Positions 6,423 to 14,178 are shown, numbered from the stretch's first letter. The stretch is DNA of 21,895 nt from JAULUH01 sp032111745 (GCA_032111745.1 JAULUH010000463.1:1-21895), one strand, 5' to 3'. Numbers and translations are program-made. The notes: generated from the letters alone by a model not told the origin.

Positions 6423-6451
6423 GATAGAGAGGAACACCGCTCCTCGCTATC
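6423..6451 (-). promoter_or_regulatory. hairpin upstream of scpB
   Basis: GATAGAGAGGA (6423-6433) and TCCTCGCTATC (6441-6451) pair over 11 positions with one mismatch and a 7-base loop, ending 37 bases before the scpB start. No U-tract is present, so a leader structure is more likely than a terminator. Confidence 0.5.
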
Positions 6452-6675
6452 GGAGACACCCGCCAAATCCACACCGCTACAGCAACGTACCCCTTTGTTC
6501 AGGCCAGCCGACAAGCGCAGGCTAGCGAGGCCGACAAGGCCCCTGACTCCGACTTGCAGCCTCCACGAGATGGTTCATTTGGGTTGGCACAACGGCCCGA
6601 GCCCCACCCATCCCAAGGCGACCGCCCGCACCCGACTCGGCTCTCCTGATACTAAAACTCCCTATCGCTGACTGC

Positions 6676-6741
6676 CTATCTGGCCAGCAGCTCTACGACC
6701 TGGCGACATATCCCATCCTCGGCAAGTGAGCCATTTACCAC
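6676..6741 (-). CDS. possible leaderless 21-residue ORF upstream of scpB
   Basis: GTG at 6741 lies 8 bases after the -10 box, so it would be at or next to the transcription start. It opens 21 codons (start, then VNGSLAEDGICRQVVELLAR) ending at TAG 6676-6678. There is no ribosome site, so it would need leaderless initiation. No homology is recognised; it may be chance. Confidence 0.25.
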   Translation of the reverse strand: MVNGSLAEDGICRQVVELLAR

Positions 6742-6748
6742 TGTTCCA

Positions 6749-6778
6749 ATTATACCAGGGTATCCCCAGAATATGCAA
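6749..6778 (-). promoter_or_regulatory. extended -10 promoter upstream of scpB
   Basis: On the minus strand TGGTATAAT contains a perfect TATAAT (6754-6749) with the TG extension. A weak -35 (TTGCAT, 6778-6773) lies 18 bases upstream. It could drive the scpB to HTH/Sm-like operon. Confidence 0.6.
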
Positions 6779-6879
6779 GTAACCTGCACCGGCCTCTGAA
6801 TCACCTGAATACCCCCCTTCTCCCCCATTACACCCAGGGGTTCACCCTCCTGGCGGGCGTGGGCGGGGAGACCCGGCCC

Positions 6880-8337
6880 CTACGCACTCATCCCTGACTC
6901 CACCGCCGCCCGCTCCAGCCTCCCCATGGCTGCCTGGAGGGCCTGGCTCAGGTCGGCGATAATGTCCAACGGGTGCTCGGCACCCACGCTCAAGCGGATC
7001 AGGTGCGCCGGCACCCCGGCCAGCGAGCGGCCGGCATCGCCCTGTTGCTGGTGGGTCGATATGGCCGGGATGGTGGCCACGCTCTTGATGCGGCCCAGGT
7101 CCGTGGCCCGCCAGATCATCTGCAGGCCGTCGAACACCCGCCGCGCCGCGGCCGGGCCGCCGCACACGGTGAAGCCGAGCAGGTGCCCGTAGCGCGTCAC
7201 CGGCCAGCCATAGTCCTCCTCGCCATCGGCCAGCACCATGTAGCGTCGCGCTACCTGGTGTCCCGGATCGCCGGGCAACCCCGGGTAGGCCACCCCCTCC
7301 ACGGCCGGGTGCCGGGTCAAGAACTCCGCCACCTGCATGGTGCCAGTGCTCAGGCGGTCCATCCGGCTGCGCAGGGTGCGCAGGTCATTCAGGGCCAGCA
7401 AGGCGTTGAAGGGGCTCAGGGCCGGTCCGTGGTCGCGGAAGGGCAGTAGCTTCACATACTGGGCGAAGTTGGCCCGCATCTCGGGCGGCCCCACCTTGCT
7501 GGGCAGATCGTGCCGGGCGATCACGGCGCCGGCGATGGCGAAGCCGCTGCTGGCCATGCTCTTGCTCACCGAGTGCACCACGATATCCGCGCCGTGCTGC
7601 AAGGGGCGCATCAGGGCCGGCGTGGCCACGGTGGAGTCCACGATCAGGGGCGCATCTACCGCATGGGCCAGGGCGGCCACGGCCGCGATGTCGAACACGG
7701 CCAGGCCAGGGTTGCTGGGCATCTCGCCGTAGACCAGCCGGGTGTCATCGTCGATACTCTCCGCCCACTGGTCGAGGTCCAGCGGGTCGGCCACCCAGCG
7801 CACGTCCACACCCCGTTCGGCCGCATAGCGCTGGCTGAAGAGCATAAAGGTCCCGCCGTAGCAACGGGCGCTGGCCACGATGTTGATGCGCCGCCCGGCG
7901 TGGCGGCCGTGGCCCGCGGCCGGCTCCTCGGCCAGGAAGGGGTTGGTGGCCATGAACACGGCAGCCATGCCCGAGGCCGTGGCGCAGGCGCTCGTCTCGC
8001 CCGCGAAGCCGTAGCCCTCCAGCAGGGCCAGGGTCTCCTCCAGGTAGTGCAGGGTGGGGTTGGCGATGCGGGTGTAGGTCCATGACGGCATCAGGTATGC
8101 CAGGGCGGCCTCCATGTGGTCGCTGTTCTCGAAATGCTGGGCCGGGCTGAGATAGGCGGGCTCAAGGATGCTGCCCTGGTTGGCCCGGGCGGCATCCATG
8201 CCGTAGATGCCGTGCACGGCGATGGTGTCGAAGCGCTTGCCCCGCATGGCCGCGCGATGGGCCGCGGCCGCAGCCGATATGGCCTCGCCGCGTTCCACAA
8301 CCTCTTGCACGCCAGGGGAATAGATTGGCTCGTTCAT
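6880..8337 (-). CDS. Cys/Met metabolism PLP-dependent enzyme, long divergent member
   Basis: The 485-residue protein belongs to the trans-sulfuration fold-type I family (MetB, MetC, MetY, MGL). The cofactor lysine is in VVHSVSKSMASSG (Lys259), the PLP-stacking region is in the CYGGT segment (159-163), Asp234 is in LIVDST, and the phosphate-binding Tyr-x-Arg motif is YTR (88-90). It is longer than the usual 380-430 residues, with an extra N-terminus of about 35 residues and an insertion around 135-150 (EEPAAGHGRHAGRR). The substrate cannot be read from sequence; a methionine gamma-lyase or sulfhydrylase-like reaction is possible. It is the last gene of an operon with an Lrp-type regulator and an aldehyde dehydrogenase, 28 bases after the latter, which suggests amino-acid catabolism rather than synthesis. 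The dedicated MetY of this genome is at 18688. Confidence 0.82.
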   Translation of the reverse strand: MNEPIYSPGVQEVVERGEAISAAAAAHRAAMRGKRFDTIAVHGIYGMDAARANQGSILEPAYLSPAQHFENSDHMEAALAYLMPSWTYTRIANPTLHYLEETLALLEGYGFAGETSACATASGMAAVFMATNPFLAEEPAAGHGRHAGRRINIVASARCYGGTFMLFSQRYAAERGVDVRWVADPLDLDQWAESIDDDTRLVYGEMPSNPGLAVFDIAAVAALAHAVDAPLIVDSTVATPALMRPLQHGADIVVHSVSKSMASSGFAIAGAVIARHDLPSKVGPPEMRANFAQYVKLLPFRDHGPALSPFNALLALNDLRTLRSRMDRLSTGTMQVAEFLTRHPAVEGVAYPGLPGDPGHQVARRYMVLADGEEDYGWPVTRYGHLLGFTVCGGPAAARRVFDGLQMIWRATDLGRIKSVATIPAISTHQQQGDAGRSLAGVPAHLIRLSVGAEHPLDIIADLSQALQAAMGRLERAAVESGMSA

Positions 8338-8365
8338 GGGTTTCTCCTTGGCCAGGCGGCTCAGT

Positions 8366-9781
8366 TTACAGATTGAAACAAACGACCTTGGGCTCGGTCA
8401 TCTCCTGCAAGGCGAACTTGATGCCCTCGCGGCCCAGCCCCGATCCCTTTACCCCGCCAAAGGGCATGGCGTCGATGCGGTAGTCGGTGCTGTCGTTGAC
8501 CATCACCCCGCCGCAGTGCAGCTCCGTAGCCGCGCGCCAGGCCGTGCTGAGATCCCGGGTGAAGATGCCGGCCTGCAGGCCGTAGTCCACCCCGTTGGCC
8601 TGGTCGATGGCCTCTTCCAGGGCGGCGAAGCGGCTGATGACGGTCACCGGGCCATAGACCTCCTCCCGGGCCACGCGGCAGAAAGGCGGCACCTCCTCCA
8701 GCACCGTCGGCGCATAGAAGGTGCCCCGCCGTGTGCCACCGCACAGTAGCCTTGCGCCCGCGGCCACCGCCTCGTCCACCCAGGCCTCGACCCGCCGGGC
8801 CTCCGCCTCGTCGATCAGGCAGCCCATGTCCGTGGCCTCGTCCAGCTTGTCGCCCACCACGTAGGCCCGGGCTGCGGCCACGAAGCGGGCCACGAACTGG
8901 TCATACACGACCTCGTGCACCAGCAGCCGCTGCACGTGCAGGCAGTTCTGCCCGGCGGCCCAGAACGCGCCGCTGGCGTTGGCCGCCACCGCCAGGTCGA
9001 GGTCCGCGTCGGGCATGACGATCACCGGCGCGTTGCTGCCCAGCTCCATAGCTACCTTTTTTAACCCGGCCCGCCGTACGATAGCCTCGCCGGTCTCCCG
9101 GCCGCCGGTGAACGAGATCATGCGCACCCGGGGATCGGTGACCAGCACGTCCCCGACCTCGCTGCCCCGGCCCGTGATCACCTGCAGCGCGCCGGCGGGC
9201 AACAGCCCGGTGTCGTGCAGGGCCTCGGCCAGCCGCAGCGCGCTCAGCGGCGTCGCCGAATGCGGCTTGACGATGATGGCGTTGCCTGCGGCCAGGGCCG
9301 GCCCTACTTTGTGGGCCACCAGGTTCAGCGGGTCGTTGAACGGCGTGATGGCGCCGATAATGCCGATGGGCTCCCGCACATACAGGCCCAGCCGGTTCTC
9401 GCTGCCTGGCCGTTGGTCGAAGGGGATGGTCTCGCCGCCGATGCGCCGGGCCTCCTCCGCGCTGATGCGCAGGGTGTCCACGGCTCGCGACGCCTCCTTG
9501 CGGGCCTCGCGGATGGTCTTGATCCCCTCGCGGGCAATGGTACGGGCGAAGCTCTCCTGGTCAGCGGCCACGGCGTCGGCCGCCCGGTGCAGCAGGGCCA
9601 TGCGCTGGTGGCTGGGCAGCCGCCGCATGGCCGCGTAGCCGGCCTCGGCTGCGTCCAGCGCCTCGCACATGTCCGTGCTCGCGGCCATGGGCACGGTGTC
9701 CACCAGGCTGCCATCCTGCGGATCCCGCACCTCCAGTTGCCGGGGACGATCTACCCATCTTCCGTTCAGCAACATCTTCAT
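8366..9781 (-). CDS. NAD(P)-dependent aldehyde dehydrogenase
   Basis: The 471-residue ALDH has all catalytic parts: Asn149 in TPFNDPLN, Lys172 in IIVKPHSATP, the FTGGRETG nucleotide-binding turn (224-231), the general base Glu246 in MELGSNAP, and the nucleophile Cys280 in GQNCLHVQR. PFGGVKGSGLGREG is conserved near the end. The segment GLYVREPIGIIGAITPFNDP and the overall length resemble the lactaldehyde / glycolaldehyde / phosphonoacetaldehyde dehydrogenase branch, but the substrate is uncertain. The frame stays open further upstream; I chose ATG 9781 because AAGGAG lies 8 bases before it and the ALDH fold begins at once (KMLLNGRWV). It lies between the Lrp gene (32-base gap) and the PLP enzyme (28-base gap), so it probably oxidises an aldehyde from amino-acid breakdown. 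Confidence 0.88.
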   Translation of the reverse strand: MKMLLNGRWVDRPRQLEVRDPQDGSLVDTVPMAASTDMCEALDAAEAGYAAMRRLPSHQRMALLHRAADAVAADQESFARTIAREGIKTIREARKEASRAVDTLRISAEEARRIGGETIPFDQRPGSENRLGLYVREPIGIIGAITPFNDPLNLVAHKVGPALAAGNAIIVKPHSATPLSALRLAEALHDTGLLPAGALQVITGRGSEVGDVLVTDPRVRMISFTGGRETGEAIVRRAGLKKVAMELGSNAPVIVMPDADLDLAVAANASGAFWAAGQNCLHVQRLLVHEVVYDQFVARFVAAARAYVVGDKLDEATDMGCLIDEAEARRVEAWVDEAVAAGARLLCGGTRRGTFYAPTVLEEVPPFCRVAREEVYGPVTVISRFAALEEAIDQANGVDYGLQAGIFTRDLSTAWRAATELHCGGVMVNDSTDYRIDAMPFGGVKGSGLGREGIKFALQEMTEPKVVCFNL

Positions 9782-9813
9782 AGCATAGTCTCCTTGCGTC
9801 GTGGCGCGTTGCC

Positions 9814-10293
9814 CTAGGGTTGGTCGCGGTCTACCGGCAGGGCCGTCGTGGACTTGATTTCCGCCAGCACCAGGCTGGTGCGGATGTGCGCAATGCCAGG
9901 CACCGTGGTTAGCCGGTCCACCACGAAGCGCTCCAGCTCCTTGCGATGGCGCACCACCACCTTGAGCTGGAAGTCGTACTCCCCGGTGACGTGGAAGCAC
10001 TCCAGCACCTCGGGCATCTCCTGTACCACCGTCCTCAGCCGCTCGATGTCCTGCCGCTGGTGGCGCTCCAGGCTGACGTAGACCAGGCAGAGCATGTCGT
10101 AGCCTGCGGCCTCCCGGTCCAGCACCGCGGTGTAGCACCGGATCAGGCCGCGTTCCTCCAGCCGGCGCACCCGCGCGTGGGCCGCGGGCGGGGAGAGGGC
10201 CACCGCCCGCGCCAGGTCGGTATTGCTGATGCGGCCATCCGCCTGCAAGGCCGCCAGAATCGCCCGGTCGATGTCGTCCAGCTCGATCTTCAT
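9814..10293 (-). CDS. Lrp/AsnC family transcriptional regulator
   Basis: The 159-residue protein starts with LDDIDRAILAALQADGRISN and the recognition helix region TDLARAVALSPPAAHARVRR (N-terminal HTH, about 5-55). The C-terminal RAM (effector-binding, oligomerising) domain covers about 67-145, with the typical GEYDFQLKVVV stretch. Lrp/AsnC proteins sense amino acids and commonly regulate their own operon. It is the first gene of a three-gene operon with an aldehyde dehydrogenase and a PLP enzyme, which are its likely targets. A symmetric site TGTTAC-6-GTAACA overlaps its promoter and start codon. The -10 box lies only 8 bases before ATG 10293, so the mRNA may be leaderless. Confidence 0.93.
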   Translation of the reverse strand: MKIELDDIDRAILAALQADGRISNTDLARAVALSPPAAHARVRRLEERGLIRCYTAVLDREAAGYDMLCLVYVSLERHQRQDIERLRTVVQEMPEVLECFHVTGEYDFQLKVVVRHRKELERFVVDRLTTVPGIAHIRTSLVLAEIKSTTALPVDRDQP

Positions 10294-10330
10294 GTTACCT
10301 CAGTGTAACACGCTATAGCCCCTGCGTCAA
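10293..10330 (-). promoter_or_regulatory. promoter and symmetric operator of the lrp operon
   Basis: On the minus strand TTGACG (10330-10325) and TACACT (10307-10302) are 17 bases apart. TGTTAC (10293-10298), 6 bases, then GTAACA (10305-10310) is a perfect inverted repeat covering the -10 box and the start codon edge. Binding there would block RNA polymerase, which fits autoregulation by the Lrp-type protein. Confidence 0.7.
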
Positions 10331-10382
10331 CGGATTGTCTGTAATTCGGTCGAAATAGCGAATAATCTAAACTATGGAAGCA

Positions 10383-10397
10383 GTTTCAGTTTGAAAC
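10383..10397. promoter_or_regulatory. second inverted repeat upstream of lrp
   Basis: GTTTCA-GTT-TGAAAC is a perfect inverted repeat lying 53 bases upstream of the lrp -35 box in an AT-rich stretch. It could be an upstream regulator site. Confidence 0.4.
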
Positions 10398-10406
10398 GTT
10401 CAGAGG

Positions 10407-10446
10407 GCAGGGCCGGGTGGCGGCCGCGGCTGCCACCCGGCCCTGC
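10407..10446 (-). terminator. strong hairpin at the end of the lipase gene
   Basis: Perfect 15-bp arms (10407-10421 and 10432-10446) with a 10-base loop begin just 3 bases after the lipase stop. There is no good U-tract on either strand, so termination efficiency is uncertain. Confidence 0.65.
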
Positions 10447-10448
10447 GG

Positions 10449-11762
10449 CTAGCTACTAAAGAAGTACATCAGCTCCAGGTCCTCGGCGCTGAGTGTGCCG
10501 TTGGCCACGTCCGCGGCCAGCCGCTCGGCCAGCTGCTCGGGCGAGCCCGTGGCCCGGAACAGGCCCAGCAGCCCACCCTTGGGCTTGGGCAGCTCGGTGG
10601 GCAGGCTGGGGGTGTGGCCGTAGACCAGGTCGACGGTGGCCTGCAGCACGTCGTCGTTGCGGGGGAGGTAGCGGTGCACCTGCTCGACGTAGTACATGGT
10701 GGCCCCAGGCAGGCGGGCCGACCACAGGGGCACCGTGGCGTCCCCCGAGTCCGGCCCCTTGTCCTGGCGCACGATCTCCAGCTGCGGCCGGTCACCGGCG
10801 TCGAAGCTGCGGCGTACCTCCACGACGGTGTCCACGTGACAGCCGGCGATCTCGATGGTCTCCACGGGATGGTCGAAGTCCGCCAGCAGCTCGTGGAAGC
10901 GCCGGCCGGCGTCCAGGTAGTCCTGGCGCATGCCCGCTGTCCGCCACTCCCGGGCATCGTAGACGTCGAAGTCCACAGGGTAGCTCCGGCCGGCCGGGAA
11001 GAGGTCCCGGGGTGCCGGCAGCAGCTGGTAGCCGCTGGGCAGGTTGACCATCAGGCGGCGCACGTCGTTGTCGCCATTGAGCTTGGTGGCCAGCGCGGTG
11101 ATGCTGTTGCCGTACATCAGGTCGGCCACGGCGCCGGCGGCGCCGAAGTGGGGAGTGCCGTGCATGATCAGCCGCTTGATGCGGCGCTGGGCTTGCTCCC
11201 GGTGGCGCAGCAGGTAGGCCCGGGACACCAGCCCGCCCATGCTGTGACCCACCAGGGTGAACTGCATGCCCGGATCGTCGTCAGCCCAGCGCTCGATGGC
11301 CTGGGCCAGCAAGTCGCCATTGCTCTCGATGGGCCGGCGCCAGTCGTAGGGGAACTCGAACAGCAGGCACTCCTTGCGCAGGGTCAGCGCTGCCTTCAGG
11401 TAGGATACTTTCTCCAGCCCGCTGGGCACGGAGTGGATGATGGGGCTGCCATCGCCGGTGCCGTCGGCGTTGAGCTCCAGGTAGCGGCTCTGGCCGTTGA
11501 TGAACAGCGACGGGTTGATCCACAGCAGGCTGGTGATGCCGCGGATGCTGCTCAACAGGGAGCCCATGAAGCCGGGCAAGAGGACCACGGCTTCCCGCCG
11601 CCCGCGCACCGAGCGGGTCTGCGCCACCTCGCGCATGGCCGCGGCCTCCTCAGCCCCGAATAGCTGCTCGACGGCCTCCTGGCTGGTGCCCGCCTGCAGC
11701 TCCCGCTCGATCTCCTCCACCGAGAGGACCGACCACCGCATCATCAGATCTGTCGTGTTCAT
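10449..11762 (-). CDS. LCAT/PDAT-type alpha/beta-hydrolase (lipase or acyltransferase)
   Basis: The 437-residue protein has the lecithin:cholesterol acyltransferase pattern. The oxyanion region is LLPGFMGSLL (61-70), the nucleophile elbow is VGHSMGG with Ser174, the acid is Asp341 in GDATVPLWSA and the base is His363 in EQVHRYLP. FPYDWRRP (137-144) is a hallmark of the LCAT family. There is no signal peptide, so it should be cytosolic, which is unusual for a secreted lipase family and suits a role against the cell's own lipids. About 50 residues precede the hydrolase fold and about 50 follow it (SPEQLAERLAADVANGTLSA). GGAG lies 6 bases before the ATG. It follows CHAT, TPR and SH3b genes on the same strand after a 257-base gap that has its own candidate promoter. 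Confidence 0.85.
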   Translation of the reverse strand: MNTTDLMMRWSVLSVEEIERELQAGTSQEAVEQLFGAEEAAAMREVAQTRSVRGRREAVVLLPGFMGSLLSSIRGITSLLWINPSLFINGQSRYLELNADGTGDGSPIIHSVPSGLEKVSYLKAALTLRKECLLFEFPYDWRRPIESNGDLLAQAIERWADDDPGMQFTLVGHSMGGLVSRAYLLRHREQAQRRIKRLIMHGTPHFGAAGAVADLMYGNSITALATKLNGDNDVRRLMVNLPSGYQLLPAPRDLFPAGRSYPVDFDVYDAREWRTAGMRQDYLDAGRRFHELLADFDHPVETIEIAGCHVDTVVEVRRSFDAGDRPQLEIVRQDKGPDSGDATVPLWSARLPGATMYYVEQVHRYLPRNDDVLQATVDLVYGHTPSLPTELPKPKGGLLGLFRATGSPEQLAERLAADVANGTLSAEDLELMYFFSS

Positions 11763-11821
11763 GGCTGCTCCGTGGGTACTACATTGAGGTCGACGAGGGC
11801 CAGGCCGTTGCCAGGCACCTT

Positions 11822-11850
11822 ATCCTACACCGAACTGTCCCATAGGGCAA
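11822..11850 (-). promoter_or_regulatory. candidate promoter of the lipase gene
   Basis: On the minus strand TTGCCC (11850-11845) and TAGGAT (11827-11822) are 17 bases apart, about 60 bases before ATG 11762. This is a moderate match. Confidence 0.45.
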
Positions 11851-11886
11851 GCGCGCCGCACCTCGCCCCACCCCAACCACGACATG

Positions 11887-11916
11887 GTAGGGGCGGCCAC
11901 GGCGGGCCGCTCCTAC
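11887..11916. repeat. GTAGGGGCGG-type palindrome
   Basis: GTAGGGGCGGCC (11887-11898) and GGCCGCTCCTAC (11905-11916) pair over 12 positions with one G.T. It looks like an intergenic palindromic repeat; a similar GTAGGGGC half-site begins at 6884 on the minus strand at the end of the PLP-enzyme gene. Confidence 0.5.
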
Positions 11917-12019
11917 GCGCTATCGCAACTCATTGCGTTCCAAACCCCCAGTGCAATCTGGCCCTAGCCTGGAACGCATCGGCCGCGGGCGTTGGTGTGG
12001 GTGGCACCGGCCCAAGGTT

Positions 12020-12595
12020 CTACGGGTCAGGCTGTATGAAGAAACGAATATCAGGCAAGTCGGGCACCCCTAAGCTGGCGTCACCGCTCAAGGACTCTGC
12101 GGCCGGGCCGGTCCCATCCGCACTGTCCGATGTCCGGTCCCTCAGCGGCCTCCCGCGACTTGCCCCAGACCCAGCGGGCGGCCGCGGCGTCGGCTTCGGC
12201 TCTGGAGGTGCCTCTACCATCGGCAGCTCAGGCAGGGGATCACACTGCAGTTGGTCCACCAGCGCCCAGCCCTGGTTGCCGGTCTCCGTCTCTACCAGCA
12301 ACCACTTCGGCTTCTCGCTGCGTCCCACCACGGCCAGGGCCGCATTGCGCTTCAACGGCGGCCTAACCTGTGCGTAGGGGAAGCCCGGCCCCTGGCGTAG
12401 CGTTATGATCGCATAGCGCACACGGCAACTGGATGAGTCTCCTGCTGGCGCAGCGCCATGGGCCGTGGCGGTTGCCGCCTGCAGCAGCAGCCACACGCAG
12501 GCCAGCGCTGCCGCCGCCCACACGATGGAACGAACACGGTGAGCTGGCAGGGTCACGTCATTGGACAGAGGGGCGTGCGATGAGTGGTGTATCAT
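12020..12595 (-). CDS. membrane-anchored or exported SH3b-domain protein
   Basis: From ATG 12595 the protein has 191 residues. A hydrophobic segment VRSIVWAAAALACVWLLLQA (21-40) is a signal peptide or anchor. Residues 58-118 form a bacterial SH3 domain: ITLRQGPGFPYAQV corresponds to the LNVRSGPGTSYPVI strand pair, and NQGWALVDQLQC to the GWV closing strand. Cys57 and Cys118 bracket the domain and could form a disulfide outside the cell. The tail (119-191) is Pro-rich and disordered. The frame is open to 12706, but that would overlap the TPR gene by 79 bases; ATG 12595 has GGAGG 10 bases upstream and lies 32 bases after the TPR stop. SH3b domains often bind cell-wall peptides, so a sensor or wall-attached part of the CHAT cluster is possible. 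Confidence 0.75.
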   Translation of the reverse strand: MIHHSSHAPLSNDVTLPAHRVRSIVWAAAALACVWLLLQAATATAHGAAPAGDSSSCRVRYAIITLRQGPGFPYAQVRPPLKRNAALAVVGRSEKPKWLLVETETGNQGWALVDQLQCDPLPELPMVEAPPEPKPTPRPPAGSGASRGRPLRDRTSDSADGTGPAAESLSGDASLGVPDLPDIRFFIQPDP

Positions 12596-12627
12596 GATGG
12601 GCGGGCCTCCTGGGTCCCGGGGCATGG

Positions 12628-14178
12628 CTACCGCAACGAGCTTGATTGCAGTGGCCTTTCTAGCAATCCAGCAACCGTGTTCTGCGCATTGCTGCACAGG
12701 TTCCACAGGTCGCGTACGTACCAGTCGTACAACTGGTGCTTAGCTTCTTCTACACACTGTGCGTAGGCAGAGCCGGCCGCCTGCAGGTCCTGCCGGGCGC
12801 TTTCAGGATCGCCCCGGCCGAGACTCACCTCCGCCTGGCGATGATGGGCCGTGCCCAAGTCCAGGTAGGCATAAGCCCGCAGGGATCGCTCCTCGGCAGG
12901 GATGGCTGCCAAAGTTGCCTCGACCTCGTCGGCGGCTGTCGCCAGGTACGCTCCGGCCAGCTCAGGCTCGCCCTCGTGCCGATAGACATCTCCCAACAGC
13001 TGGTTGGTGGCGCTCTGGGCCAGGCGTGCCCTCAGCCATGCTCCGTCCTGCTGTCCGCCCGCGTGCTCCTCCGCCAGGGCGTAGTACTCCAACGCCTCGT
13101 TGGCCAACCGCTCCACTTCGGCCGTCTCATCTCGATCTGGCATTGCCTGTGAAGACCCCTGCCACAATCTTTGGGCAGCCCTGCGCCGGAGATTACCCAG
13201 GCCAACGTAGGCTCGAGCGTAACCCGGGTCGAGCTCCAGAGCCCTCCGCAGGGCCTCCTCAGCCTCCTCATCCCGGCCCAGCGATACGGCCTGCCGGCCG
13301 AGGAACAGGTAGATGATCTCTTTGCCCTGGCCCTCGTCCCACTCCTCCACCTCCAGGGCTCGCCGAAATGCTGCGCTGGCCGCCTCGAACTGGCGGGCCG
13401 ATTCCAGCACCAGGCCAGCGGTGAAGAAGGTCAAGGCTTCGGTCCTGGCTGCCAGCACCTGGTTAGCCTCGAACCAGAGGAACGAGCTGCCGGCATCGGT
13501 AGGTACAGGGATCGGATCGCCCAGGTCGTAGCGGCCCAATAGCTCGTCGATGTCGTTGGAGGCCAGGCTGGCCACGTAGAACTCGGGTGTGAAGCTGGCC
13601 GGGTTCTGATCGACCCGGTGGTTGCCGTAGATGACGATATCGGCCTTGATCTTCTCGGCCAGGGCCTCAGCTTTGCGGGCCCGTTCCTCGGGGGTCGTGC
13701 CGGCAACAACGCCCAGCCTCGTCCGTTTCTCTGTGATGTCCATGCTGTCGTGCCAGATCTGCACCTGGAACTCCTCACGCAAGGGGTCGAGCTCGTTCTG
13801 CAGCTCGGAGTAGACCCAGGCGCTCAGGCTCTGTCCCAGATCCGAGCGATGCACCCGGCCGCTCTCGTCCACCTCGCCGAATTCGGCTACGGCGATGTTG
13901 AAGTTTCCCGTCATGGCCGCGGGTCCCAGAGCGCGCACGGCGATGGTCCCGGTCACCACAATCGCCAGCACCAGCATCAGGAGGAAGGGCAGGACAGGCA
14001 CGGCCAGCGTGCCGATCTGGATGTTGCCCTTGCCGATGATGACGCCGGCCGCGCCCTCGCCGACGCTGCCGGCGATCACATCTCCCGGGCTGCCGGCCAC
14101 GCGGGCCAACTCGGGGAGTGTGCGGTCCCACCAGGTAGAAGCTGCGGAGTTGCTGTTGTCGGTTGCGTTGTTGGCCAT
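12628..14178 (-). CDS. membrane TPR protein of the CHAT cluster
   Basis: The protein has 516 residues. Residues 32-55 carry a Gly-rich motif, GDVIAGSVG then GVIIGKGNIQI, that also occurs at the CHAT C-terminus. A single helix, about 57-80 (LAVPVLPFLLMLVLAIVVTG), anchors the protein. Residues 92-200 (NIAVAEFGEVDESGRVHRSD, later KADIVIYGNHRV) form an alpha/beta domain reminiscent of the FlgO/TolB-N-like folds found next to TPRs. From about 240 to 500 there are TPR-like helices, clearest at AFRRALEVEE and EEALRRALELDPGYARAYVG. TPR arrays next to CHAT peptidases usually act as partner, sensor or substrate. GAGAGGAG lies 6 bases before the ATG; the gene starts 58 bases after the CHAT stop. Confidence 0.8.
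   Translation of the reverse strand: MANNATDNSNSAASTWWDRTLPELARVAGSPGDVIAGSVGEGAAGVIIGKGNIQIGTLAVPVLPFLLMLVLAIVVTGTIAVRALGPAAMTGNFNIAVAEFGEVDESGRVHRSDLGQSLSAWVYSELQNELDPLREEFQVQIWHDSMDITEKRTRLGVVAGTTPEERARKAEALAEKIKADIVIYGNHRVDQNPASFTPEFYVASLASNDIDELLGRYDLGDPIPVPTDAGSSFLWFEANQVLAARTEALTFFTAGLVLESARQFEAASAAFRRALEVEEWDEGQGKEIIYLFLGRQAVSLGRDEEAEEALRRALELDPGYARAYVGLGNLRRRAAQRLWQGSSQAMPDRDETAEVERLANEALEYYALAEEHAGGQQDGAWLRARLAQSATNQLLGDVYRHEGEPELAGAYLATAADEVEATLAAIPAEERSLRAYAYLDLGTAHHRQAEVSLGRGDPESARQDLQAAGSAYAQCVEEAKHQLYDWYVRDLWNLCSNAQNTVAGLLERPLQSSSLR

Larger units (their letters stand above)
6386..6879 (-). other. 494-base non-coding region, probable long leader of scpB
   Basis: No protein-coding gene of normal length is visible on either strand. 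It contains a promoter at 6749-6778 (minus), a possible leaderless 21-codon ORF (6676-6741) and an 11-bp hairpin with one mismatch (6423-6451) starting 38 bases before the scpB ATG. I checked for the conserved motifs of RNase P RNA, SRP RNA and tmRNA and did not see them. From the promoter to scpB the leader would be about 355 bases. Confidence 0.5.

Noticed and set aside
6386..6879. RNase P RNA, SRP RNA or tmRNA in the scpB leader
   Set aside because: The GC-rich, gene-free stretch with a promoter suggested a structural RNA, but GAGGAAAGTCC, GGAAGGAAGCAGC and a tRNA-like 3' end with a tag ORF were all not found.
9782..10138. N-terminal extension of the aldehyde dehydrogenase frame
   Set aside because: The extension overlaps the Lrp gene in another frame and is Gly/Ala/Arg-rich; AAGGAG plus ATG 9781 and the ALDH fold start fit far better.
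12596..12706. 37-residue upstream extension of the SH3b protein
   Set aside because: It would overlap the TPR gene by 79 bases, whereas ATG 12595 has GGAGG upstream and places the signal segment near the N-terminus.
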